The notes: generated from the letters alone by a model not told the origin. Shown: positions 21,257 to 31,440, numbered from the stretch's first letter. The stretch is 64,000 bases of DNA from Tridacna crocea (GCA_943736015.1 OX031068.1:26606296-26670295), one strand, 5' to 3'. Numbers and translations are program-made.

Positions 21257-21480
21257 TTAACTCTTTACCAGTCAACAAAATTTTGCACTGATCCAAATTG
21301 AAAGCATTTGCAGACAACAAATTAAGTATGGCTCAAATAATGAGATTGGTATCTGAAGGAAACAAAATATTATTGAAAAGGAGAAAATGCTGTTACCAGC
21401 ATTTTCTCCTTTTGCCACAATTTTTTCTTAAACCATTTTCATAAGGGTCCCAAGAACTAATTATCATAAGGTGAAGGGTT
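21257..21480 (-). repeat. TPE copy, type A
   Basis: TTAACTCTTTACCAGTCAAC start; core centre GCTGTTACCAGC; right end worn to GGTGAAGGGTTG. Confidence 0.88.
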
Positions 21481-21594
21481 GATGTTCCAGATATTCGAAA
21501 GAGAAATTTCCAATCAGTGAAAAAACACTCGGGTAATGTCCATGTCAAGGAAGTATACAACTGGCCAGTTTGTCTCTGTATGGCAGAAAGAGGA

Positions 21595-21645
21595 GATCAA
21601 AGATCTGATGGCATGTTTTATGCAGTGTGATTCTTACCACAGAAG
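21595..21645. repeat. GFB hairpin, decayed
   Basis: GATCAAAGATCTGATGGCAT ... TGCAGTGTGATTC. Confidence 0.45.
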
Positions 21646-21814
21646 CAGCAATTCGTGACAGACACCTCAAGGGTTAACTATACTTTGATCATATATAAGC
21701 GCAAGCATTTACTACTTTTTTATTTGTTTTATTACCCACGAATATGGTAATTTTACATTCTGCATGTGAGTATCTCGTCCAAAAGGAGATATTTTTGCTT
21801 ACATTTTTGCCATG

Positions 21815-21995
21815 ATGAGATACAGGGGTCTGATGTATCTTTCTGGTTAAGTTGTCTGATGTTTAATCCGTAGGTTTGGGGATTCAATCCTCCCAGATGG
21901 TTTTGATCACTCAGGAATGGTCCTGGACAAGGCACTAGGCTACTAGCACATGTGAAATCCAGGAAATTCCTGAACAATTGATCTGTTTCAGTGAT
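21815..21995 (+). repeat. tRNA-derived SINE fragment
   Basis: A-box-like TTTCTGGTTAAGTTGTCTG, B-box-like GGGGATTCAATCC, and the body word CTGGACAAGGCACTAGGC. Not a functional tRNA. Confidence 0.5.
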
Positions 21996-22000
21996 GAGAA

Positions 22001-22085
22001 GCCGAGTGTGGTAGCTCAGTTGGCAGCACAAAGGGCTTGAAGTCTTAGGGTTTGCCAGTTTGAACCCCAAGTTTAGCAGATAATT
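22001..22085 (+). repeat. tRNA-like SINE head
   Basis: GTGGTAGCTCAGTTGGCAGC (A box TAGCTCAGTTGG) and CCAGTTTGAACCCC (B box). No clover-leaf acceptor pairing seen, so read as a SINE promoter remnant. Confidence 0.55.
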
Positions 22086-22149
22086 CTTTCCAAGGATTGA
22101 CATCTACATGTATTATGGTAGTTTTTGTATGAAAATTTTCAAAATAATG

Positions 22150-22310
22150 AACAGTTAAAAAAGTTGTCAAAAACCATTTGTAGATGACAAAATAGATGTG
22201 GCTTTGACATTGAAAGAAATTAATAAAAAACAATGTTAGAAAATAAAGAGCATGCTGATCGCCAGCATTTTATATTTATTTTTCTATCCTGAAAATGTTT
22301 GATTGATTGT
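22150..22310 (-). repeat. TPE copy, old fragment
   Basis: ACCATTTGTAGATGACAAAATAGATGTGGC and a weak core GAGCATGCTGATCGCCAGC. Confidence 0.5.
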
Positions 22311-22360
22311 TTAGGGTTGGCAAGCAAGGATTTGAATCTGGGGCTTATACATTGACCCAT

Positions 22361-22570
22361 AGCCCATTACCACACAATCCCTACTTTTGATGCCCCAGAG
22401 AAAGAAGCCTTTAGAAAACATTGTGGTAACCAGCATTTTCTCCTTTTCCCCACAATGTTTTCTACCCTTCAAAAAACAAATTTCAAATTTTCAGTCACTT
22501 TTATTTTGTTGTTTGCAAATGCTTTCAATTTGGACCAGTCTATAATATTGTTGTTTGGTAATGGGATAGT
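22361..22570 (+). repeat. TPE copy with left core arm deleted
   Basis: Near-consensus elsewhere, but AACATTGTGG is followed at once by TAACCAGCATTTTCTCC: the 18-20 bases of the left arm are missing. Ends GGTAATGGGATA. Confidence 0.9.
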
Positions 22571-22763
22571 CATAAAGGTAAGGAGGGTTTGTTTGTTCTG
22601 TAGAGGGAACTTTAACCTAAATATCATTTATGATACAATATTATTTCAGGGTGTTTATATTGGCATAAAGGTTAAGTCCCCAGTACTTCATGCAAATTTT
22701 CATGTTTATGTTTTATAAAATGGACTGCAGCCCAAACAAGGCTGGGTTTCTAATGGCAATTAG

Positions 22764-22959
22764 TCTTAACCAAACAGAATTTTAGTCTTGTTTAAGTTGA
22801 AAGTATAAGCAGAGAACAATTCAGGTATCACTTCACTAAAAATTAAAACTTGCTTCCAGCAGGGTAGAAAACATTTTGGGAAAAGGAGACAATGCTGATA
22901 ATTTCAAACGCTTCTATATCAGGGTCGTGAAAACCATGGATTGTTTGTTAAAGGGTTAA
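22764..22959 (-). repeat. TPE copy with right core arm deleted
   Basis: AACATTTTGGGAAAAGGAGACAATGCTGATAATTTCAAACGC: the right arm is gone. Ends AAAGGGTTAA. Confidence 0.8.
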
Positions 22960-22974
22960 ACACTGCTTTTTGTT

Positions 22975-23505
22975 TTTACTGTCTGTTCTGCTCGGTACCA
23001 TTTTACTTTGCTGCTAGGAATAATTATATGCTTATTACTGCTGCTAGATACTGTCACCACTGTTGCTAGGAATCTTGCTGCCAGTGGCAGGTTGGTTATA
23101 AATATGATATTACACTGTTGCAAGGGACAGGTATAAATTGCTGCTATGCACCATTATTTGTAGCAGTTAGGGACCCTAATACACTGCCCCTTGAGATTAT
23201 TATACCTTGCTGATAGACACCTTTGAATACTGCTGCTGGAGACCATTTTACTCTGATTCTTGAGCCTGTGATACACTGCTGCCAGGAACCATATAGACCA
23301 TTTTACTCTGATTCTTGAGCCTGTGATACACTGCTGCCAGGAACCATTATACACTTCTGAATGGGTCTATTTTTCATTCCTGCTAGACGCCTTTATACAC
23401 TGCTGCTGTATACCATTTCAACTCTGCTGCTGGGGATCGTTATACACTGCCACTACAAAGCATTTTACACTGTTGCAAATGGTGGTAATAGACTGTTGCT
23501 CATGC
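22975..23505. repeat. ~23-bp minisatellite, part 1
   Basis: Degenerate array of units like ACCATTATACACTGCTGCTAGG. A 53-base stretch beginning GACCATTTTACTCTGATTC is repeated exactly in tandem at about 23247-23347, a recent local duplication. Interrupted at 23509 by a TPE. Confidence 0.85.
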
Positions 23506-23508
23506 ACA

Positions 23509-23736
23509 CTAACCCTTTCCCAAATGACAAATTCTAAACTCTTCCGAACTGAAAGAATTTGCAGATGACAATCTTAACTTTCATAACAATGGCAGAAAAT
23601 TATCCGAACGGGCAGAAAACACCGTGGGAAAAGGAGAAATTGCTCTTTACCAGCAATTTCTCCTTTTCCCTCATTGTTTTCAAAAGACTTGTACTACAGA
23701 CACATAAAAACAAGGGCTTGTTTTGGAAAGGCTTAA
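23509..23736 (-). repeat. TPE copy, type B
   Basis: CTAACCCTTTCCCAAATGAC start (left TTAA mutated), core GAGAAATTGCTCTTTACCAGCAATTTCTCC, end TTTTGGAAAGGCTTAA. Confidence 0.88.
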
Positions 23737-23874
23737 TGGCTTTGCCATGGTGTTATAACATTCACATGGGCTTTTACAGAGAAGTTTGTCTTCTAGTTTG
23801 AAATATACTGGCCAAGAATTGTTAATTTTGGCTTGTAGGATTTTTTACTTGTTAGCCGGTGGTATGATACAGGG

Positions 23875-23897
23875 CAATCATGGCCCTCTTGTATGTT
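23875..23897 (+). repeat. HINE 3'-end relic
   Basis: Hairpin AGGGCAATCATGGCCCT followed by CTTGT, matching the 3' tip of the element ending at 35712. Confidence 0.5.
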
Positions 23898-24985
23898 TTT
23901 GCTAGGGACCATTATATACTGCTTCTGGGCACTATTTCATGCTGCTTTTCACTACCATTACATGCAGTTGCTAGGGACCATCAGACACTGCTGATGAGGA
24001 CAAGTAAAACTGCTGCTCAGGACCACGATACACTGTAGCTATGAACTATTTTACACTACTGCAAGGGAACATATTGTGCTGCTGCTTAAGGGACATGTCA
24101 CATCATACACTGCTGCTGGAGACCTTTTTACACTGGTGCTACAAACCATTATACACTGTTGCTAGCTGCTGTTACATGTATGTCTGATGGAAGGCATCAC
24201 GGTATCCTTTTGACAGGGTCAGTTATACAGTGCTGCTAGGCATTATTACACATTATGCTGGAGACAGTTATATACTGCTTCTGTGTACCATTATGCAGTC
24301 CTGCTTGATACTGATACATCTGCTGCTGAATGTCCATTATTTACTGTTGCTATGGACCATTATACACTATTGCCAGGCATTATAACAACTTGCTGCTAGA
24401 TACGGTTATGTCTGCTAGATGGCTTGTTGATATGCTGCGAGAGATTTTTATACAGTGCTGGTAGGCATTTTTATACTTTACTGCTTGGCACAATCTGCTA
24501 TGAACCATTATTCACTAATGCCAGGTATTATTACAATTTGCTGCTAGATGCCATTGTGTCTGCTAGTTGGCTTATTGATATGCTGCTAGAGACTTCTATG
24601 CTGTGCTGGTAGGCATTACTATACTTTACTGCTAGGCACAATTATACATCTTGGGTACCATTTTTATCTTGCTGCCATGGATCAGTATATGTCTAGTGCT
24701 TAGAACTTTTATACTCAGCTCTTCAGGACCAGTGTGTGCCATTCCTAGGTACCATAGCACAGTCACTGCTATGCACAATGATTATTTGCTGGTAAGGACC
24801 CGTATAAATCATGTCTGCTGGGACTATTTGTCAAGGAACTGTTTTAAACAGATGCCAGGCACCAGTGTTATGCTTATGCTGGGTGCCATTATATGTCTCC
24901 TGCTAAGCATCATCATGCATTTCTGCTTAGGGACATATACTGTAATACACTGCAGCTTGCTACCTTTATATGTCTGCTGTTATCT
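23898..24985. repeat. ~23-bp minisatellite, part 2
   Basis: About 45 degenerate units (e.g. ACCATTATACACTATTGCC, TACCATTACATGCAGTTGC). Short runs have different higher-order phrases, such as the pair near 24395-24560 with GCTAGATGGCTTGTTGATATG / GCTAGTTGGCTTATTGATATG, about 145 bases apart. Confidence 0.8.
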
Positions 24986-25144
24986 ATGATGAGATGTGTG
25001 CGGTTATCAGTGATAAGATTTAACTAAGAGTTCTATGACCAATCAAATTGATCTATGATACCTAGCCAGACTTTTCACCTCCGCCAAGGACTTACCTGTG
25101 CAAAAAAACAGGAGACATTTTCAAATCAAGTCAGACAAATGCAC

Positions 25145-25376
25145 TTAACTCTTTACCACGCAATCCCAACTTTTAACGACCCTGGGATTGAAGCCTTTTG
25201 AAAACATTGTGGGAAAAGGAGAAAATGCTATTAACCAGCATTTTCTCCTTTTCCCACAATGTTTTCTACCCTTCCCATAACAAATTTTGATGTTTCACTC
25301 ACATTCATATTGCTGTCTGTACATGTTTTGAATTTGGACAAGTCTAAAATTTTGTTATTTGGTATAGAGAAGTTAA
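25145..25376 (+). repeat. TPE copy, type A
   Basis: TTAACTCTTTACCACGCAATCC start, core centre GCTATTAACCAGC, end GGTATAGAGAAGTTAA. Confidence 0.92.
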
Positions 25377-25806
25377 AGCCAATTCTAAAGCAATCTTGAA
25401 AGGGACAAAGTCTACCTATATAGATCATTGGACATTTTTTAAAATCAAAGGTTTATTTTATCCAAGAATTTCTACCTGTTTTTTCCCTCGGACTGATTAA
25501 AAAGGTAATTGCTAGGTAAAGGAAAAAAGTATTCTTAAAGAAACTCAGATGACTCATAAAATGTTACATAAGGAATTTCATACACAGATGAAGAAAGGGC
25601 CTGAAGAAAAGGACATTAGTTCTGATTTACGAATTATTTGCACTTCTATTTTTTCACCCTCTCACAAAATTTTTGAGAGCTTGAATAATTCATGATTTGC
25701 ACTTTTGATCATGGGTTAAGAGATTATAAAGAATGATTCATGTGGATTTAAAACCCTTTTCCAAAGTATCTTGCATTTTAACCTATAAATGCTATTCATA
25801 ACTACA
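25377..25806. other. Non-coding stretch, nothing recognised
   Basis: No supported feature. Confidence 0.5.
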
Positions 25807-25914
25807 GTTGCTTTTGTGGCAAGTTTAGATCAAGATCAGGCTGCATAAAATGTGTTACAGCCTAACCTTGATCTACTCTGGCCACTGTTGTGAAACACTG
25901 AAGACAAAAGCAAC
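25807..25914. repeat. GFB hairpin, longest form
   Basis: Outer arms GTTGCTTTTGTGGC and GCCAC...CAAAAGCAAC, inner arms TAGATCAAGATCAGGCTG and CAGCCTAACCTTGATCTA. Best guide to the full element length, about 108 bp. Confidence 0.75.
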
Positions 25915-26028
25915 CATTTGATTTTTGAAAAAGTTGCTCTTTGTGCTTCATCAGGAACTGTTTTGATAACATTTCAGTTAATAATGTGAATACAGCGGAT
26001 TCCTTTCAGACAGTAAGCCTAAATTATA

Positions 26029-26129
26029 GCATTGGAAAGTTTTCGCCATACTGTCAATTTTAGACTATGACGATTTACATTTTGACAAACGACTTCTCTT
26101 TCATCCATTTCTTTGAAAACTTCCAATGC
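26029..26129. repeat. Short foldback
   Basis: GCATTGGAAAGTTTTC (26029) pairs with GAAAACTTCCAATGC (ending 26129) with one bulge; single copy here. Confidence 0.6.
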
Positions 26130-26154
26130 CTATTTTAGGCCAATTTACAGGATC

Positions 26155-26323
26155 AAATAGGTGGCTCAAATAATGGAATTCGTCATGGAAAGGTTGGACA
26201 GCTTTCCAGGAAAGGCAAGAAAACTTTACAGGAAATGGAGAAAATGCTTGGTTTCAGCAATCTGCAAAAGCAGTATTTCCAAGGATCATGCGAGACCATG
26301 AGACGATTTTACAGAAGGTTAAG
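26155..26323 (-). repeat. TPE partial copy
   Basis: AATAGGTGGCTCAAATAATGG, GGAAATGGAGAAAATGCTTGG, end AGAAGGTTAA. Confidence 0.5.
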
Positions 26324-26372
26324 GCTGAATAAATATGAACATTATGTTTTAAACTGTGATCTACAAGACTGA

Positions 26373-26601
26373 TTAACGCTTTACTAAATGACAAAATTTA
26401 AGACTGGTCCAAATACGAAGCACTTGCAGACGACAAAAGAAAAGTAAATCAGAAATTTAAATTTGCTTCTAACAGGGTAGAAAACATTGTGGGAAAAGGA
26501 GAAAATGCTGGTTATCAGCATTTTCTCCTTTTCCTGCAATATTTTCAAAAGGCTTCTATCTTAGAGTCATGAAAACCAGGGATTATTTGGTGAAGGATTA
26601 A
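26373..26601 (-). repeat. TPE copy, type A
   Basis: TTAACGCTTTACTAAATGAC start, full core centred GCTGGTTATCAGC, end GGTGAAGGATTAA. Confidence 0.9.
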
Positions 26602-26682
26602 TACACTTGCATTAAATTAAGGCTCTATGACATGACTAAGTTCCTTCATAGCACTTTTCTCTCAACCCTTTTCTCTAAAACT

Positions 26683-26784
26683 ATGATTTCGCTAGTTCCC
26701 GCCAAATCTGTTGTTCCTCCCAGTAAAAAGAAAGCTAAGCGCCAGAAGAATTATCATGATGAGGTGTTTTTAGAGAATATATAG
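26683..26784 (+). CDS. Unassigned 33-codon open frame, doubtful
   Basis: ATG to TAG, 33 residues, starting MISLVPAKSVV with a basic cluster KKKAKRQK and ending EVFLENI. It is less AT-rich than its surroundings and lies in 180 bp of unique sequence between two TPE copies. No splice acceptor or donor of convincing quality brackets it. It may be a fragment of a mobile-element protein or chance. I do not recognise it and give no function. Confidence 0.15.
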   Translation: MISLVPAKSVVPPSKKKAKRQKNYHDEVFLENI

Positions 26785-26788
26785 GCGG

Positions 26789-27005
26789 TTTAACACTTTA
26801 CCATACAATCCTGACTTTTAACAACCATGAAAAGTAAGTCTGTTGTAAACATTGTTACGGAAAAGGAGAAAATGCTGTAGCCAGTTTATCTCTGTTTCCA
26901 AATTGTTTTCAATCCTTCTTACGACCTGTGTTAATTTTTTCAGTCATATCAATTATCTGCAAATACTTACAACTTAAACTAGCCTGAATTTTTTGGTCTG
27001 GTATT
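26789..27005 (+). repeat. TPE copy, diverged
   Basis: TTAACACTTTACCATACAATCC start; core GGAGAAAATGCTGTAGCCAG then a weak right arm; end TGGTATTAGT. Confidence 0.75.
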
Positions 27006-27153
27006 AGTATTAGTCAACCTTGCTTGTACTGAACCCATAAGTAGGCCCAGTAACGGGCAAAAGTAAACAATGCTAGTGGTAAATGCATTTTGCTAAATAT
27101 CTCAAATCTGATTGTCATCACCACGATAGTTTCCATACTTTAAAATTACAGTA

Positions 27154-27331
27154 CAGTACAACCTGTATTCAGAGAGCACTCATGGGAAGTACTGAAATTG
27201 GTCTCTTACAGCAGGTGGTCTTTAAATACAGGTTATATTAGGTAAATGTAAGATGGGTTGTTTATCAGAACAGTGGTCTCTTAAAGCAGGTGATCTCTTA
27301 ATACAGGTGGTCTCTAACACAGGTTTTACTG
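27154..27331. mobile_element. pogo/Tigger-like MITE
   Basis: CAGTACAACCTGTATTCAGAG at the left and GAGAC...ACACAGGTTTTACTG at the right form terminal inverted repeats flanked by TA on both sides (27152-27153, 27332-27333). The inside repeats TGGTCTCTTAAAGCAGGTGA-like phrases. The TA target and CAGT start fit Tc1/mariner-pogo elements; no coding sequence. Confidence 0.6.
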
Positions 27332-27344
27332 TATATTATTTTAA

Positions 27345-27528
27345 TTAGCCTTTACCCCATAAGGCATTTCTATGGTATCTGTAATTGACTCTAATAAGAC
27401 TTAGAATAAAGCCTTTTCATATGTGTATACGACACCTTTTTATAGAAAACATTGTGGCAAATGGTGAAATTTCCAAAGGCTCCTATAAGCAATGCGTAGA
27501 AATGAGTATCTATGGAGTAATGGGTTAA
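27345..27528 (-). repeat. TPE copy, type C, right core arm deleted
   Basis: TTAGCCTTTACCCCATAAGG start, GTGGCAAATGGTGAAATTTCCAAAGGC shows loss of the centre and right arm, end GGAGTAATGGGTTAA. Confidence 0.88.
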
Positions 27529-27835
27529 GATCCATGTTGTTATGATCCATGTTGTTATCTGCATTGTGTACTTATGGCCACTACACAGCCTTTAAATACT
27601 TGTTAATCAAAAGCAGAAGTGTTTGCATAATTGCACCATTACTTTTTTCTTTGAATATTCATGAGATGTTATCTACAAGTGAATAAAAATGAAAGTTGTC
27701 CATTCATTGTTAATCACTCTAGGGTATCATGACGATTTTAATATTCTGTCATTCATAAAATACCTTGCATCATTTCTTTTATATAATGTCTTCTGATATT
27801 TGGGCCATACCATTATCTCATCAAAAGCTCTTACA
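27529..27835. other. Non-coding stretch, nothing recognised
   Basis: No supported feature. Confidence 0.5.
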
Positions 27836-28065
27836 TTAAATATTTACCACACACTCCTCACTTTAATGACTCTATTGAAGAATTTGGCTCTCGAAAACAT
27901 TGTAAGAAAAGGAGAAAAATGCTAGTAACCAGCATTTTCCCTTTTCACTCAATGTTTTCTGCCCCTTGATACAGGTATTTCATGTTTTGAATAACAGTCG
28001 ATTTATTGACTGCAAATGCTTTTCAGTCAGACATGGCTATAATTTTGTTCTTTGGTAAAGAGTTA
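27836..28065 (+). repeat. TPE copy, type A
   Basis: TTAAATATTTACCACACACTCC start; core GGAGAAAAATGCTAGTAACCAGC; end GGTAAAGAGTTAA. Confidence 0.88.
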
Positions 28066-28215
28066 AATGTTTAGTGAATGACAAAATCTAGACTAGTCCA
28101 GATTGAAAGGATTTGCAGTTGACAAGTAGAATATGGCTGAAGTGATAGGCTTTTTCTGTGAAAGGGTGCAAATCATTGTGGAAAAAAGAGAAAAATGCTG
28201 CCTACCATACTACTT
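28062..28215 (-). repeat. TPE left half only
   Basis: TTAAATGTTTAGTGAATGAC..GAGAAAAATGCTGCC, then breaks before the right arm. Its last 60 bases recur at 28683-28742. Confidence 0.75.
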
Positions 28216-28443
28216 TAACTCACTACCGAACAAAAATATTTTAGGCTTGTCCAAATTGAAAGCAGATGCAGACAACAAAATAAAATTGACTGAAAATTAT
28301 TATTATTTTTTTGTGAAGAGTAGAAACATTATGGGAAAAGGAGAAAATGCTGGTTACCAGCATTTTCTCCTTTTTCCACAATGTTTTCTTAAGGCCTCTT
28401 TCTCAGGGTCGTCAAAAGGAGGGATTGAGTGGTAATGGGTTAA
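28215..28443 (-). repeat. TPE copy, type A
   Basis: TTAACTCACTACCGAACAAA start; intact core; end GGTAATGGGTTAA. Confidence 0.92.
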
Positions 28444-28452
28444 GTAGATACG

Positions 28453-28682
28453 TTAACCCATTACCACACAATCCCTACTTTTGATGCCCCCAAGAAAGAA
28501 GCCTTTAGAAAACATTGTGGGAAAAGGAGAAAATGATGGTAACCAGCATTTTTTCCTTCCCACAATGTTTTCTACCCTTCACAAAACAAATTTCAAATTT
28601 TCAGTCACTTTTATTTTGTCCTCCGCAAATGTTTTCAATTTGGATAAACCTATAATAATCATGGCGTTTGGTAATGAGTTAA
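28453..28682 (+). repeat. TPE copy, type A
   Basis: TTAACCCATTACCACACAATCC start; core arm GAAAATGATGG against CCAGCATTTTTTCC; end GGTAATGAGTTAA. Confidence 0.9.
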
Positions 28683-28742
28683 AGGGTGCAAATCATTGTG
28701 GAAAAAAGAGAAAGTACTGCCTATCATACTACTTTAAGTAGA
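28683..28742. repeat. Duplicate of 28157-28216
   Basis: AAAGGGTGCAAATCATTGTG ... CATACTACTTTAA repeats the end of the half-TPE at 28062-28215, with a few differences. Confidence 0.8.
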
Positions 28743-29060
28743 CATGTTAAATGTGAAAACATTTTAATGATGATAACAGAAATGCAAAAGGAAATTTACA
28801 GGAAGGCACAAAAAGAACTTTCTCATGGGTGATTTCTCCATGTGACGCTATGTTTTCAACAAATTTTCAAGTCTGCTAACAGACAAATTCAGCTGCAGGG
28901 GCCAATGTGTTTGCTAGAATATCATTGACACAAAAATTACTTGAGATTGTCATATTTAAGGCTTTGAAATTTAATAAATTCTTATTTTAAGGGGATTTCT
29001 TTGAAACTTGATCCAACATTGTTTAAATCAATTGAAAAAAATGTTTAATTGAGTTTTGTC
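28743..29060. other. Non-coding stretch, nothing recognised
   Basis: No supported feature. Confidence 0.5.
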
Positions 29061-29295
29061 TTAACTCTTTTCATACACTTTCGATGTTAAATGACACTTC
29101 ACAAAAGGCTTTTAGAATAATAAGGGGAATAGGAGAAAATCCTCGTAATCATCATTTTCTCCTTTGTCTGCAATGTTTTCTGCTCTTTCACAAACAAATG
29201 CGATCACTTGATGATCTAGCACACATTTAAGCTGTCAGGTGGAAATACTTTGAATTTGTAAGAATCTGCAATTTTGTTGTCTGGTAAAGGGTTAA
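29061..29295 (+). repeat. TPE copy, diverged
   Basis: TTAACTCTTTTCATACACTTTC start; core GGAGAAAATCCTCGTAATCATCATTTTCTCC; end GGTAAAGGGTTAA. Confidence 0.82.
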
Positions 29296-29435
29296 ATGTA
29301 TTTCTCATCTATGGGTATCATAGGTCTTGTTCTTTCTCCATATATGGAATTTCTTCTTCCACAATATTTATTAAAAGTGCTCTTTTTGAAGATGAAATAG
29401 TTCCTCTACAGGCGGTAAATGAATTATCCATCCCT

Positions 29436-29648
29436 ATACTGAATGATCTGGACTTTTGACAACCCTGAGTAAGAAGTGGAAAACATTATGGAAAAAGGAG
29501 AAAATACTGGTAATCAGAATTCCTCCTTTTCCCACACTGTTTTCCTATCATAGACAAATCTTGCAACTTATATCTCTTTCGCTTTGTTGTCTGCAAGTGC
29601 TTTCAGTGTGGATAAGTTTTAAGATTTTGTCGTTTGGTTTGAAGTTAA
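29436..29648 (+). repeat. TPE copy, left tip lost
   Basis: GGACTTTTGACAACCCTGAG, core GGAGAAAATACTGGTAATCAG, end TTTGAAGTTAA. Confidence 0.8.
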
Positions 29649-29919
29649 AAGGATACAACAGACATTCAAGGTTGTCATATTTCAGGCATCAATTTCAAAA
29701 ATTCTCAAACTGGGGGAATTTTTTTGAAACTTGATATAAAATGGTATAAATCATTTTGAAAGTGACCTGGTTTTTAATGCCTGTCTATATTTGCATTTTG
29801 ACTGAGATAAATCAATTTAATTTTTGCTTAATAAATCAAATGAAACTTTCAAGCTGATAGTTAAGACACAATTGGTGATATTTTGAATTTATCTTAATGG
29901 AGGAAAGAATAGCCTTATT

Positions 29920-29985
29920 GGGCAGTGTAGATCAATGATCAGACTGCACATTCTGTGCAGCCTGATCTTGATCTACACCATCTGC
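29920..29985. repeat. GFB hairpin, near-perfect
   Basis: GTGTAGATCAATGATCAGACTG CACATTCTGTG CAGCCTGATCTTGATCTACAC. Confidence 0.8.
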
Positions 29986-30325
29986 AAAAGGTCAGTGAAA
30001 TGCAGTTGGAAACCTAAGAATTAATGATTATCAGAAATACCTGAATGTTTCTTTTTCATAGTTTTTCTAAAATGTGTTTGTTTATTGTTTTTCTCTGTAA
30101 GGACACCATCACTTGACCTGAGCACAAAGTACTTCCTTGAACAATTATCTGCTTGAATTGGAGATTACTACAGTTTTAACAGCTTGGGTCATATTACGGC
30201 TGTCAGTGCTCCTACATATGCTTTTCTTGGCTGTTTCTCACTCTAGGGCCAACACAACTTTTCTTTCCAAGTAGATTAATATTCTCACATGCAACACAGG
30301 TGAGAGGCAAAGAAATGGCCTGAAA
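29986..30325. other. Non-coding stretch, nothing recognised
   Basis: No supported feature. Confidence 0.5.
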
Positions 30326-30556
30326 GAGTTCATTACCAAATGACTATTAATTTTCAGGCTTGTCCAAATCGAAAGCATTTGCAGACAACAAGATAAAAGT
30401 GACTGATAATTTGAAATTTGTTTTGTGAAGGGTACAAAACATTGTGGGAAAAGGAGAAAATGCTGATTACCAGCACTTTCTCCTTTTCCCACAATGTCTT
30501 CTAATGGCTTCTTTCTCAGGGTCTTCAAAAGTAGGAAATGCTTGGTAATGGGATAA
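30326..30556 (-). repeat. TPE copy, type A
   Basis: GAGTTCATTACCAAATGAC start; core GCTGATTACCAGCACTTTCTCC; end GGTAATGGGATAA. Confidence 0.88.
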
Positions 30557-30574
30557 TTTGCCTCAATAGAGTAT

Positions 30575-30775
30575 CAAGCCTGAATCCACCAGGCCACTCT
30601 GCCAGTAGAGCGATTTCAGGCCCTTCGGGACCTCCTAGTTTTCTTTGTTAGAATGTTTTTCCAGTTGGTACTTCAGGCTCATGACTTAGTGTAAGCCAGT
30701 TTGATACCCATTTGAGCCAAACTTTCTTTTGGGTGATTTTTGTCTCTCGCTTCTGATGCATGTGAGAAACATAGT
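30575..30775. repeat. HINE-tip and SINE fragments
   Basis: GAGCGATTTCAGGCCCTTCGGGACCTCCTAG resembles a HINE 3' end. It is followed by a SINE-like block with GGCTCATGACTTAGTG, CAGTTTGATACCC and CTCTCGCTTCTGATGCATG; the last phrase recurs near 63784. Confidence 0.4.
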
Positions 30776-31003
30776 TAACTCTTTACTAAATACAAAATTT
30801 TGGACGAGTCTAAATTAAAAGCATTTGCAGACAACAAAATAAATGCGAATCAAAAATTGAAATTTAATTTAGAAGGGTAGAAAACATTGTGGGAAAAGGA
30901 CAAAATGCTGGTTTACCAGGATTTTCTCCTTTTCCCACAATGTTTTCAAAAGGCTTCTTTAGTTAGGGTCGTTAAAAGTGGGGATTGTGTGGTCATGGGT
31001 TAA
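30775..31003 (-). repeat. TPE copy, type A
   Basis: TTAACTCTTTACTAAATAC start; core GGTTTACCAGG; end GGTCATGGGTTAA. Confidence 0.9.
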
Positions 31004-31169
31004 TTGGTTGGAAAGAAATTTATGTCAGTGTTAGTGTGAGAAAGGTAGAAAAGTAACTGTAGGAGGACCAACCCAGGTGATATGATCTAAGCTGTTAAAA
31101 TGGTGTACTATTAAAATACTAAGAAACAAGGCTTGGGTAAAAAGTAGGTCAGAATAAGTAAAAAAGTAT

Positions 31170-31440
31170 GTCGAACATCTGAAAAACTTTTTGTGCACTC
31201 TTTAGGCTACATTTTCAGCCCTATTTAGATGAAACTTATCGAGAATGTTGGTGATCACAATATCTGATTTGTATTAAAATGGATCGACTCAGATAGAAAT
31301 AAGTTACAAAGTTGAATACCTGAAAAACTTAGTCAACTAAGAACCTTGAAACTTCGCAGAATAATTTCTTGAAAATATATCAGACATGTTTGAAAGTAGG
31401 TCTCCTCAGGTCAGATAGGTTAAATGTGTCTGGGTCAAAT
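31170..31440 (+). repeat. Very old HINE-unit relic
   Basis: TGTGCACTCTTTAGGCTACATTTTCAGC and GAAACTTATCGAGAATGTTGG match the order of words in the 145-bp unit of 33546-35712; too decayed to bound. Confidence 0.35.

Noticed and set aside
22001..22085. Possible tRNA gene
   Set aside because: A- and B-box words are present but acceptor and anticodon stems do not form; a SINE head is more likely.
23154..24989. Several open frames rich in CW/LL residues
   Set aside because: Products of the 23-bp minisatellite.
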